Notes under the pieces: model-generated
Told to the model about the DNA's origin: nothing
Database searches by the model: none
Seen by the model: only the letters and a program-made list of their open reading frames with translations
Part shown: piece after piece, positions 32,216-43,383 of the stretch
Layout of the letters: each line of letters opens with the position of its first letter
How positions within the stretch are numbered: position 1 is the first letter of the stretch
Made by a program: the position numbers and the translations under genes
Origin: Selaginella moellendorffii
Lineage: Eukaryota > Streptophyta > Lycopodiopsida > Selaginellales > Selaginellaceae
Direction: 5' to 3'
DNA: 64,000 nt
Assembly (NCBI RefSeq): GCF_000143415.4
Contig: NW_003314314.1
Span: forward strand, 1,299,443-1,363,442

Positions 32216-32772
32216 AGGTTGTGAGCTCGGCCCAACATGGGTATCTTCAACAGTAGCTGTTAACGCTGTTTCAGCATCTGGGGGTGGCCATGCTCCTGCA
32301 TACAGAGCTTGTGAGATAACATTTAAACTTAAAGTGCGTACTCACCAGGTTCGCAGAGAAGATACTGTTTTTCTTTGGCAACTGTAATTATATGCTCCAT
32401 TGAAGTCACCTCTTCAATGGAGTTTGTCACCGCAACACACGGGACACCCTTGAGTAGTGCAGCTCGAAAGAATAGTCCGCTGCAGTTGTACTCAACAACG
32501 CATTTGCCCTTGGAGTCGGAAGCAGGTGACCCACCCGCTATTGCGTTGAAGACCCAGCTGAGCATTTCCCATGCTGCACTTGGAGCTTTCTCTGGATTCG
32601 AAAGCTCCATAGCCGTCTTCAGTTCCTTAGGCACGGGTAAATTGACCTCCCTCAGATCAATTCGATCGGCCTTATCGAACGAAGCTGGGAAGTCACTCCA
32701 GTCCCACTCTGCTGCAGGACCAATAACAAGGGCGAGTGTGAAGATGCGGACATTCGTCGGTATCTTCTTCTT

Positions 32773-34910
32773 CTTCAAGAGGTTTGTCGAGACATGTAGC
32801 GAGCAGCAACCACATAAAACCCGCCTCTTGGAAAATGGAACTCGAGACACCCAACGAGTTCTCCCTTCCATGTATACAAAGGTTGCCATATTGGAAGATG
32901 TGAATCGGGAACTCCAGAATAATGGCTATAGGAAGCTGAGCCAATCTAGATTTAGTAGATTGTGGAGCAACAGGTTCAGGGATGTGAGTATAGGAAAGTA
33001 CTCCTGCTTTTCAAAGTGTGACGAGTGCATTGCTATCAAAATGGCTTTGTCGAAGAATTCTTGCATCGCTCAAGAGCGAGAGACGTTGGTTAGAAGGCGG
33101 CTCGACCACAACATCGAGCAGAGAAGCTGCAGGATTGCATATTATCATAACAGGATTCTCTCCATGGAGAGACCTGACTCTTACCTCTGCATCATCCACG
33201 ACAAAATGGACTAAAAAAAGACGTGCTTACCTCGACTCAATCCTGCCCCCAAGGCAATCTCTTCATCCATGCAGCTGCCTGTGTCTCTGTTTGGCATAAT
33301 CGCTCATGGGCATGGTGCCCAGAACTATGGGAACTTCTTTGTACCTCTATGGGGTGGCGGGGGTGCAAACATGATGATTGCGTCCCTAGCAAAACACTTA
33401 AGGTCTCTGCAAAGTGCGCAGACTGAGCTGAACGGCCAACCCTTGTATAAGGCCCTTGTCGATCGAACCCCATACAGGGTTCAGCTGGAGGAGGAGCAAA
33501 GGCTTGCAGTATCGCGTGGGGCCCCATGCCATCCCAGTGAATATGTTGACCGTCAGATTGTAGGGTTATCACGTGAGGCCTCATGCCATTCCGACGAGGC
33601 TGGTCGCCCGGTGAATGCACAGCCTCATCCAAACGAAGCAGAATCTCAAGGAAGTTCTTGCGGCCGATGTGGCCTTCCACCCCATCTTCTGCTCCAAACA
33701 GACAATGCTGGCAGTGAGAACAAAAACATGTACGTCTTCGCGTACTTGGCGATGCTTGTTGCCAAAGGCATATTTGAAACGGTTATACTTGGCTTTCTCA
33801 TGGTTGGGCACACTCATGAAGACGTCGATGCCATGTTCAGTCACCTGGCAGAGTCCCTCCGGCGATCCAATGTCCTCACCCTCCCACAACTCTACGATGA
33901 ATTCCAAAATTGCATCAAAGGCACTGTTGAAGCTGCACTTGTGACAAAGGTTCCAGACTTTAAGGGGTTTGTAAGAGGCTACATCAGGGACGGATCCGAA
34001 ACGCTGATTGGCCACTCCAAGCCTCTTCAGTTTCATTTCAGCATGCGTGACGGTGCTCCAGTGATGAGGTACAAGATGAGAGAATGGGACATAGTGTGGC
34101 TGCCAGTGGACGGCATTGAACTCTTCAAGAGAGATCCCATAACTGGGGAACCTATGATTCCTCAGGGTTCCCCACGGCCGATGCACCCGGATGGACTCAA
34201 AGACTAGGAAAGTATAGTGGCCGGGATTAGACAGCATATTGTCTTCTGGAAGAGGGGGTTGGTGTTTGGTGGAGAATCCTATTTTCAGAGGTGCAAGCCT
34301 TTGCTTGAATATTGGGAGAAGATTATATCTGCTATCCAAAATGGGCCAGTTGTATATGAAGAATTGGAAGAGTCCTTTTGGCCAGAACCCAGAGCACTAT
34401 ATAGTAGCGGAACAATGTCCTCTGGAAATGCAGTGACAGATAACGATGTTAAGGATCACTATTGTGGGCCGAGGAACAAGAAGCCGGATTCAGCATTCAA
34501 TCCAGTACAGGTCTACAAAGGAATGGTCGTGCTTGTCAGACCCAGTATTAAAAAACAAATGATATGGGTGGGGCGCTGCATCACTGATGCAGAGGAGGAT
34601 GCGGAAACTAACTCCTTCAATGTAACTGTGGAGTGGTTCAAGCCAAGTTCCGGATATACGAAGGATTGCCTAGAAAAGAGATGGGTGCTGAATCCAAGGG
34701 ATCCCAGCATGAGCATATCGGTGGATAATGTTGTGCATGGTTGGATGCGGAAGCAGAGTGCCACCATCACCTTGCCAGACCATGCAAGAGATGCAGCAAG
34801 AGCATTCATAACCCGGGTTCAAGGTGAGATTCATTAATATTCCTTTACTAAGTTTCTAATGTATTTTATTTCAAGGTGAACAATTCGAATCTGAATCAGA
34901 GGAGGCGTGA
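32773..34910 (+). pseudogene. DUF7869-like transposase, copy B (5' deleted)
   Basis: It begins mid-protein (FKRFVETCSEQQPHKTRLLE region) and keeps the DDE-like core: HDKMD (then a stop at 33,212-33,214 where copy C has CAG), QTDNAGSENKN, GHTHEDVD, the C-terminal barrel, and the second exon encoding GEQFESESEEA (34,876-34,910). Another stop at 34,205-34,207 replaces CAG. The LQSAQTELN site is intact here but is TAG in A and C. Confidence 0.75.
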
Positions 34911-35550
34911 TGGCATGTGGCCTTACGCCATTCCTAGGTGAGATGATACAAATAACAAGTATAAATTCTTAGTTGTTCTAGCAAATCTTACTTAAAGTTC
35001 AAGGTGAACAAGCCGAATATGAATTCATCGGATTGTTATAACAAATTGCGAGGTGATGGCATGAGGCGATACGCCATTTGAGAGTGGTAGCCATTCCTAT
35101 ATGAGGTGAGTGAAATATTTATTAGAAATACCTCATTCAATTGTGCACTTCTAAGTCTTGGTCCACTCAATACTGTTTGCATGTTTCTATTTTAATTCTT
35201 TCTCTAAAATGTTATTTAGCATGTGGCTTCATGCCATTGCTCTCCACAATCATGCATTGAATTTTTCTATCCTTGCATAATACTTCTCTATATATATAGC
35301 ATGTGCACACATGTGATATGGTTCATTAGGCCTGATATAGTGTGTGAGGTAAAACAAAGATGATGTGACATATGCATTTACCAATCACATGTGCATAAAT
35401 CTAATAATATGGCGTGTGGCCCATATTAATGGCATATAAACCCATATTGTGGGCTTATATGCTTTATGTACCATCATTCCCTTGCAGTGTGTGTGTTGGT
35501 TTCCTTTTATAACACAACGAACTCCATATTTTAGGGTGAAGAGCGTTCTC
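34911..35550 (+). other. Non-coding stretch between transposase and small ORF, copy B
   Basis: It contains family palindromes at about 34,909-34,932, 35,057-35,080 and 35,218-35,240, several GTGAGT/TTCAAG splice-like pairs, and repeats of the CAAGGTGAACAA-type exon start. It may include untranslated exons. Copy A has lost most of it through a deletion at an AGGC/CTGAT junction near 6,452. Confidence 0.5.
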
Positions 35551-35808
35551 ATGGCAAGCACAAAATCTGTAAGTGAGGCAGAAAAGGAGACGGAGAAGGA
35601 GATAGGTGAAGATGTAGAATATATAAGTCTTCCAAACTCCCCGTACTATACTCCAGGTGATCATTTTTCTGAACAAACGGCAACATTAACAACTATTGAG
35701 AATGCCCCAGTAACGTCAGAGACAACAATTCAAAGCAAAACAACTGACCCGGAGAAGGATGATAGTACCGCTGAGAGTACCAAACAGGAGGTGTCCACTA
35801 GCGCTTAG
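35551..35808 (+). CDS. Small acidic ORF of the transposon (copy B), 85 aa
   Basis: Same protein as at 5,979-6,236, with two substitutions (ATLTTI for AILTTI; KQEVS for KKEVS). It is uninterrupted. A palindrome (35,815-35,838) follows the stop codon within ten bases, as in copies A and C. Function unknown. Confidence 0.5.
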   Translation: MASTKSVSEAEKETEKEIGEDVEYISLPNSPYYTPGDHFSEQTATLTTIENAPVTSETTIQSKTTDPEKDDSTAESTKQEVSTSA

Positions 35809-36444
35809 GCTTATAATGGCGTGTGCCCTCATGCCATTTACTTGATCACCAAATACCTTTTTCCCTTTGCACTAGTATATCTTAATACCGGTCTGAGAAA
35901 TAGAATGGCATGTGCCCTCAGGCCTTTTACTAAATCACCTTTGAAAGAAATGCAAGCCTCTATGTCGTAAAAAAAAGGTCCTAGAGAAATTCCTTAATAA
36001 TATGAATGTTATTTAGTTTCATGAAAATACACTAAGGGTCAAATGAGTTAAATGACTTCTCCAGACTAGCAATGCCTCTTGCTACACCTTCACAATTAGA
36101 TTCGTTAGAAAAAGATAATATTGAATAATATCTAAATGTTCTCACCATTAAGTTATATGTCTGGCTAATAGGAATGACGTTCATCTTGGAAAGCTCACCA
36201 CACGCTCAATGAACAAACAAATAGTGTGTGCGCGCATGCCATCGCTCTTCTTTAGCTTCAGATTCGGCTTGTTCACCTTGACAATGAGATTTATTATACA
36301 ACCAGATGGACTCAGTCTGGACACAAAGTCACCGCGCTAGTCACCATGCCCTAGATATGTCTAGCCCCTGGACAAAAAACATATAATTTCACGTCATTTT
36401 CAAATACTTGAAAATTTGTACCTAGTCCCATTTTACTGAATAAA

Positions 36445-36466
36445 TCCCACTTTAACGAAATAGAGC
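36445..36466 (-). repeat. Terminal inverted repeat of copy B, right
   Basis: Matches the inverse of the family terminus over 22 bp; the final base differs (A at 36,467). It is followed by retroelement primer-site sequence on the minus strand. Confidence 0.85.
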
Positions 36467-36497
36467 ATAGCACCAATAAAAGTCGGACTGAGGAACA

Positions 36498-36510
36498 GCT
36501 CCAATACCAA
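36498..36510 (-). other. Primer-binding-like site of a minus-strand L1 element
   Basis: Minus strand reads TTGGTATTGGAGC two bases after the LTR end, a variant of TGGTATCAGAGC. This shows the adjacent LTR is a 5' LTR in minus orientation. The internal region is cut off by copy B after about 30 bp. Confidence 0.65.
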
Positions 36511-36512
36511 GT

Positions 36513-38264
36513 TATAAGCGACTAATTTTTCCATTTTACTTTAGTCACTTAACCGCACCTCCGACCACTTGGAGGAGTCTCACTCGCAATCTCCATAAAT
36601 CCTATTTTGGACTTGGGCTTACTAGCCCTGAGAATGGCATCCCCGCCACTCAACCTATGCACTTGGTCCAAGTGCTCCATGTGTCCGATCCCATGACCGA
36701 CACCCTAGGGTACCACCAACATATCAGCCTGTTATGCTAAGGCCATGCCCATTCACCTTCGTCACAACGATGGTCTGACACCACCTGCATCCCAGTCCTA
36801 TCACTCAAAGACTGGGCCATCCATCCATAAGTGATCATCCCAAATCCACTCCTTAGCATTCTTAAGATGCCCACAGACATGGGGATTAGCCTTCCCCAAT
36901 ATCTCCGTTCCAGTCCCCACCAAGTCCCTTTTCATCCTTGGCCGTATTCGCCAACACTGCCACTGGATCAAGGCCTACGGGCCCGACCACTAAGTCCCAT
37001 TGTCCTCTAGGACTTCCTCCCTATGTGACTGTGTCCTTGGTCACCACACCAGAGGACTACTCCTCTTCCTTTCCACAATCTGGGACTTTGGGACGACATT
37101 TCGGAACACCGTGGCCCTACGCGGGCCTCGTGGGTACTCTCCCGGCCTTTCGCCTTTAGGTGCTCTAGCCATGGGCTTAGAGCGAGGTTCCATTGAGCCA
37201 CACCAGGTATCCAAGTAGGTAGTGCCACCCACACTTGGACTGGGAGCATCGGCCAGACGATCTCCCGGGGGAACTAGAGCCGGCTCTTGAACACTTCACC
37301 AAGCTACCCCGCTTGTCGGTCCGTGTTCACTCTAGTCTTGGACTTCCCAATGGTCAGCTCATCACCCAACACTGGGTGCAGCCTCTCTGGGCCAAACTGG
37401 CCTTTCCTGGCCAAACTGGCTCCACTGCAGTCCTCCCCCTTACTATACTTTTGGAGCTCACCAAACCCCCTAGGGTTTGGGAGACGAATGCTTTGGGCTT
37501 TCACCCTCTCAGACTCGGACTCGAACTCGGACTCGGACTCGAACTCGGACTCGGACTCGGACTCGGCCTCGGTCTCGGTCTTGGTCTCGGTCTCGATCTC
37601 GGTCCCGATCTCAGTCTCGGTCTCGGTCTCGGTCTTGGTCTCGGTCTCAGTCCCGGACTCGGTCTCGACCTCGGACTCCCTCTCGGGTCCTTCTCGGACT
37701 CCATCTCAAATTCCATCTCGGGTCCATCTCGGACTCCATCTCGGACTCCCTCTGGGACTCCGTCTCGGTCCATCTTGGACTTCGTCTCGGACTCCGTCTC
37801 GGTCCATCTCAGACTCCATCTCGGACTTCGTCTCGGTCCACCTCAGACTCCATCTCGGACTCCATCTCGGACTCCATATCAAACTCCGTCTCGGTCCACC
37901 TTGGACTCCATCTCGAACTCCGGCTCGGTCCACCTCGGACTCCATCTCGGACTCTGGCTCGGTCCACCTCGGACTCCATCTCGGAATCCATCTCGGTCCA
38001 TCTTGGACTCCATCTTGGAGTCCATCTCGGATACTTCCACGTGTCATGTGTTGGTCCTTTTTAGGTCCCTTTTTGGAGCCTTGCTTATTGGTTGCCTCGT
38101 GCTCGCTCCTCGAGCACTTTGTTGGGAGTTCCACTCCCGCTCTCAACCTTCCAAGTCGGAGCTTTTAGTCCAAACGTGTTACGCTCATTTGGCTTTCGCT
38201 TCGGCCACTACCACGTGGCGCCCTTTCGGCTCCACTTTGGGGCCTAGGGATTTTGTGTCTCACA
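36513..38264 (-). mobile_element. L1 5' LTR, minus orientation
   Basis: It reads TGTGAGACACAAAA from 38,264 to AGTCGCTTATA at 36,513, about 1.75 kb. It shares all landmarks with the solo LTR at 18,113-19,795, including paired GGCCAGTTTGGCC blocks and the GAGATGG/GAGTCC arrays. The hexamer and 12-mer arrays are arranged differently. Long Ser/Arg-rich frames across the array are not genes. Confidence 0.85.
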
Positions 38265-39605
38265 AGTGGCTAACTCCATTGGTCATTTCCTTGTCAGTGA
38301 TAGTTGGATGTTGTATGAGTTGTAGTGCATTTGCATTAGACAAAGAGGTTATCCTAATTTATTTAAGCTGATGTATTTCTTATAAAGTGTGAACACCAAA
38401 AAAAATTTCTAAAGTTGTTTCATTGCCGGTGGTCTAGAGTAGAGTATGCATCAACAAGGATGTCAATCTTCCTTAGGGGGGAGAGTGTCACGAATGTGAC
38501 TTCGGGTATCAAAAGTTACCTATTGACTAATCCTTTTGAATATTCTTTCTTTACTGCTACGATGGAAAGAGGCTGGTATTGCTAAACCCTTTATCAATCC
38601 CTCTTGTTCAAGTGTTAGTAAACTTGACTTAGCATTTGTACATCGCCAGACAAGTATAAGGAAAGAATTCTTAGGTGTCTATTTAGCCAAGCATACTTGG
38701 CTTGGTTTTTTAGTTCTCTTTTGCTCTATCCTGCACTAGCTTAACAAGAACCCTTGTGGTATTGAGATTGGTCCCTCAAAATTTTCTAAATGATAGCTTA
38801 CCATGTCTGCTAAACACCCTCGCTATCATATCCTTTGTGTTAGTATTTTTTGGTCTGAATTGTTATTTATGGAAAGTGTCTAGATTTGTTAATTTGGCAT
38901 ATTTACAGAATGTAGAGATTGTCTTGAATATAATGGTGTTGGTATCACATCCAAATTCGTAATCTAAGGTCATTCCATATTTAGTAAGTTTTAAATTTAT
39001 CCCAGAAACTAACTCTTGGTACTAAGGGTGGCTAAGGGTGAAAGCCCAAAGTGTGCATTCCTCAGGGGGGGGGGGGGGGGGGGGTTTGTCAGGGGTTCCA
39101 AATGTATAGTAAGGATAGTGGATAACTTGGGCATGGCTGACCAACCTGAGGCATAGTTTAGTTTTCACTTGCATGCCTATCCTTGTTACATCCAACTTGG
39201 GTCTAAGCCCAAGTTCCACACCAAGATAGTTGGTGGAGTACCCATTGGCCACCAATATGCTGAAATAATGTTAGACTCCATTTAGCTCCATTTTGTATCT
39301 TACTTCTGGCATTGGGATGTTAGATGCTCTAGGACTACTCCATGCTTTTGTCCCTTTATTCCTTGGCCTATACACTCAAGAGTTGCTCCATGCTCTGATT
39401 CTTTTGCTTTTTAGCTCCATGGTTAAGAGTTTGGCTTTGTTCCTTCATTTAGTGGCATAAGGTCATGAAACTTGGGCTCCACTCGATTGTCCTTGGACAC
39501 GTGGCATATGGTGAGTGACATATGGCATATGGAAGGTGTAAGTTCTGCTTCGTAATTATCTTATGGTAAATCATCATAGGATAAAGGGTGAAAACCATGT
39601 TCACT
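38265..39605 (+). mobile_element. L2 copy, plus orientation
   Basis: Direct copy of 541-1,900, more AT-rich through C-to-T and G-to-A changes. It carries the GTGAAAGCCCAAAGTG module followed by an uninterrupted run of 20 G (39,065-39,084). It ends where the G2 LTR sequence begins. No gene. Confidence 0.65.
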
Positions 39606-39680
39606 AGAATCTATGGATGGATAGCTAACACTTTGTTCCTTGTGTAGTGAGTAACTGAAACCAAGTAAAACCAAGTAAAA
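39606..39680 (+). mobile_element. G2 5' LTR, left fragment
   Basis: Matches 21,420-21,510 and 52,720-52,800 (TGTAGTGAGTAACTGAAACC). It is broken by copy C. The LTR resumes at 47,840 with AAGTAGCTAGTACAATAGG. Confidence 0.65.
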
Positions 39681-42600
39681 CCCTTCTTCCTTTTCGAATC
39701 AAACGCCTCTGATCCCGACGACTGTCCAACGTGCTTTCGCTTTTTATGACCACTGTCAATTTGAGCTTGGCTGGTGCTTGCCTGTTTTGCCTTTGAAGAA
39801 GTGTCTCCTGCAAGGAATGGCATGAGACCACACGCCATTGCAAATATAATTTGTACCTCCTTTTTTCCTATTGCTTGTCTGTTTGTCCTTCTTCGACGCG
39901 CCACTAGTGCGCTTTTCAGTCCTCATGTCTGAATATTCACAACAATCTATAATCAAAATGGCGTGAGGCCTCACGTGACCTTACCTTGTGCAGGTTGTGA
40001 GCTCGGCCCAACATGGGTATCTTCAACAGTAGCTATTAACGCCGTTTCAGCATCTGGGGGTGGCCACGCTCCTGCATACAGAGCTTGTGAGATAACATTT
40101 AAACTTAAAGTGCGTACTCACCAGGTTTGCAGAGAAGATACTATTTTTCTTTGGCAACTGTAATTATATGCTCCATTGAAGTCACCTCTTCAATGGAGTT
40201 TGTCACCGCAACACACGGGACACTCTTGAGTAGTGCAGCTCAAAAGAATAGTCCGCCGCAGTTGTACTCGACAACGCATTTGCCCTTGGAGTCGGAAGCA
40301 GGTGACCCACCCGCTATTGCGTTGAAGACCCAGCTGAGCATTTCCCATGCTGCACCTGGAGCTTTCTCTGGATTCGAAAGCTCCATAGCCGTCTTCAGTT
40401 CCTTAGGCACGGGTAAATTGACCTCCCTCAGATCAATTCGATCGGCCTTGTCGAACGAAGCTGGGAAGTCACTCCAGTCCCACTCTGCTGCAGGACCAAT
40501 AACAAGGGCGAGTGTGAAGATGCGGACATTCGTCGGTATCTTCTTCTTAGCCATTATCCCATGGATCTCCTGCATCTCCTTGCCTTTCAACTGAGCCTTC
40601 ACCTCGTTCAAGGCCTTCCAGAACTTGTGATAGGATTCGGAGTCGTAGATCATATAGTGGACTGAAGATTCCACCTCTGCAAGTCCCACCATTAAGTCAA
40701 TGATGGAGCTGACTTCGTCTGCATGAGTGATCTCCTCGTTTGTGAAGTCCATCACACAAAAGATGTTCTTGACCTGCTCATCTCCGCGGGAAATGATGCT
40801 CCTCCACCTTTGATCCTCATCCGAATTCACATATACCCGGTAAGGTTCTCGATAGGCCTCTGCTGCGGGGTCGAGCTGTTTTTGAAGCCGGCGGTCGACA
40901 TCCCTCTTAATGAAATTTGGATACTGATCCAACTTCTCAGCTTTATTTTTTCGTGGCATCCCGCAGCAGATCGATGAACTTGGGGGCCCCCTTCACGTAC
41001 TCGTCGATGTCTTCATTTGACAACTCCAGCTCTTCCATCATCTCTTGCGTGGTGTCGACGCTCACCCTCTCCACGGCCACTTGCTCGAGGATCCAATCCT
41101 TCAATAGCGCACAAGCTCTCAGAGTCGTGCACAAGTCCTCGTATGTCACAATATGGCCGGGAGTCATTTTGGTCTTGTTGAAGACTACCTCACCACGTAG
41201 AAGAGCATTAGCCACTGTCAGAAGGTCGTCGTCGTCTAGAGACCGCGAGAAACGCAAGGCGTTGAGCTTCAAATCATTGGGCTTCCGGCCGTCCTCCACA
41301 CCCATTGAGTTTAGCAACTCCCTGTCATGGTACCTCCTTAGCACATCTACCCATTTGTCAAAAACAACTTTTGTCGCGAGTAGAATGTTATGGATGCTGA
41401 GTGTGTCATTGACCCCCAGTGTTTTCGAGAGAAGACTCGAGAATTCCTGCAATGGAAATGGCGTGAAGCCACATGCTATGCCACATGCAACGAGGCTTAC
41501 CTGCCAGGCGCTAGTTGCTAGTGCACGTCCTTGTCCTGGTTTTTGTGGCTTCTTCAGTTGAACCCAGAGCTTTCGTGTTCGTGCCAATGTCTCGTGCAGA
41601 CCCGATTTGTAGCACGTTTCTTGCTTGACATTCTGCGCGTGGGAGATGTATATGATAGATCAGAGGGGCGAATTGCCTTTTATCAGGCGGACAACTCTTG
41701 TCTTGAAGACTTTCTTCAGCTCCTCGCCCACCATAATATCCACAACTATCTCTTGCATCGCCAAGCTAGAATGCTGCCCGGAGACGGCATAGAACTGGAT
41801 GTTCTGATCGTCCAACACCTTCCTCTTGATCAAGTTTGGAAACCTCGTCTCGCCCTTCATTGTTCGGTAGTAGGGGATCACGTCTGCGATGTCGGGTGTT
41901 ACTGGACTTGCCAGCATCTTCTGCTTCAGTTTCTCCACCCACTCATCAGATACTAGCCTGTGGTTGTATTTGCTTTGGATGTCGATACGGCTCACATCGA
42001 TTGTATATACTTTGTTGGAATAGTAACAAGTACTATTATCTGCGACGATTTTTGCTGCCTCTTCTTGCTCTTTCTGCTCTTTGCGGCTCTTCTTTTTGGT
42101 GGGTGTAGTGTTCGAACCCGAGGCAATGGCATCACCAAGTAGCTTCTTTTTTGGAGCAGGAGAGTCGGACGTCGGCTTGAGCTTGACCACCCTTTTCTGC
42201 TTCGGGGTAGTTTCCAGATCGACCCCCTTCCCCTTTGCTTCGCGAACTGGAGGCACTTTCAACGGCTCAATGTTGGAATATAGTTTTTGAACATCGCCGT
42301 AGGTGAGGTCCGTGGATTCCATGTGATCTTCATAGACCCGCAGCGTCTTTGAAATTGTGGGCCTCCTGGACAACCTCTCCCTAGCTCCCTCTAGGAATTC
42401 CTCATAGCCGCTGCCCCCCTCCGGGAAGCCGCTAGGATGTGCAAGGTGGATCTTGAAGGCGGACGCTGTCTCTACCACAAGTGCTAGTCCATATTCTTGC
42501 ATGGAACTGCATGGAGTGTCTGTCACTTGGATGAGGATCCCCATGCATTCTTTTCTCCCACCATCTGTGTTGTACAGCCTCAGATCCTTGCCTTCCATCC

Positions 42601-42953
42601 CGAAAGTCCAACTAGTGAGCTCCTCCCCCTTCTCTGCATCCACATTGACAGTGGCTGGAAGAAGAACGCAATTCCTCGCCTGTTCAGAAATGCACAACAA
42701 TTAGAGCTGACAGATGAAAAGCTAGTAGCTGGAAATAACGTGAGGCCACACGCCATTCACCACTGCATCAGATGTCTTGAGGCTGCATCCTAAAATGGCG
42801 TGAGGCTACACGCCATCTGTAACCGGACTGCACTCGAGAGCCCAATCGGTGCATGCCAATGTTGCTACTGAATGGCATGTGGCCTCATGCCATTTTCTAC
42901 TTGGCCTAAAAGACTTACCATTTGAAGCCGAATGGAGGCGTGACAATCGAGGC
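39681..42953 (-). pseudogene. Multidomain gene, N-terminal and ParB-like part, copy C
   Basis: Minus strand. The exon-1 start codon is damaged (ACGCCTCC). Exon 2 then gives a long open frame (41,660-42,700) through the Lys-rich linker and the ParB/DGQHR-like segment (YTIDVSRIDIQSKYNHRLVS; FYAVSGQHSSLAMQE), with CAG and TGG where copy A has stops. A frame change near 41,650 interrupts it. Exon 3 is nearly complete, including the ten bases missing in copy A (VYVNSDEDQRWRS). It is cut in the mini-exon array at 39,681. The ParB-like call rests on motif shape only; ParB-type and DGQHR-type domains bind or hydrolyse nucleotides or act on DNA, but the role here is unknown. Confidence 0.6.
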
Positions 42954-43210
42954 CGGACTCGCTGGCGAATGTGCACTGTGTGTGCAACGGATCGTAGCAG
43001 CAAGGCTACTCTGCCACTTACAGTTGGAGAGTGGCGCTGAAATCTCCCGAGACGCCAAGTGGGCTGCGTGTGGGTGGCGGAGTGGGCAGCGGAGTTGGCG
43101 GCGAAGTTACAAATTGGGTGTGTCTTGGGCCATCTTGGGCCCTTACAATTTCATGGTTAGCATATTGTCATGTATGTTTTTACTTGCCTGCAGCTGTGTG
43201 TATATCAAGA

Positions 43211-43230
43211 TGGCATGAGGCCTCATGCCA
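43211..43230. repeat. Perfect 20-bp palindrome, copy C
   Basis: Identical to 9,747-9,766. It lies in the 5' region of the transposase gene. Confidence 0.9.
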
Positions 43231-43383
43231 ATTTTGTGAATGCGAAATTTCACGTGGGTGTCAATAACATGTTTGAATAATGGCATGTGGCCTCATGCTA
43301 TTGAGGTTGTTTGGTATGTTATGATTTAGGCCATTCTCCAATCATTTTTTGTATGGTCTTAACTTCTTTTCTGCACTTTCAGA

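Larger units (their letters stand above)
28907..32773 (-). pseudogene. Multidomain gene, 3' two-thirds, copy B
   Basis: Minus-strand gene running from exon 3 (junction near 32,773) through the mini-exon array and acidic exon to the HAD domain, with the stop at 28,907-28,909. The C-terminus after the HAD core is helical (PIQEVAAEINQMADGTV; LLNRMGSSTTEHERGRIKEE). A one-base loss near 29,220 shifts the frame after GDLAKRLE. Between the acidic exon and the HAD domain is a Pro/Ala/Thr-rich stretch, absent from copy A, with the repeat EMACDHTPS and EMACAHTPS. The N-terminal and ParB-like parts are deleted. Confidence 0.65.
28456..36466 (-). mobile_element. Large TIR DNA transposon, copy B
   Basis: It is bounded by the same inverted repeat as copy A (28,456-28,478; 36,445-36,466) and is in opposite orientation to A. 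It has the HAD gene on the minus strand (left) and the transposase on the plus strand (right). An internal deletion joins exon 3 of the multidomain gene directly to the middle of the transposase at about 32,773, within CTT-rich microhomology. It is the only copy retaining the phosphatase nucleophile motif and the long mini-exon array. Flanks do not show a duplication (ACAAA versus ATAGC). Confidence 0.85.
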
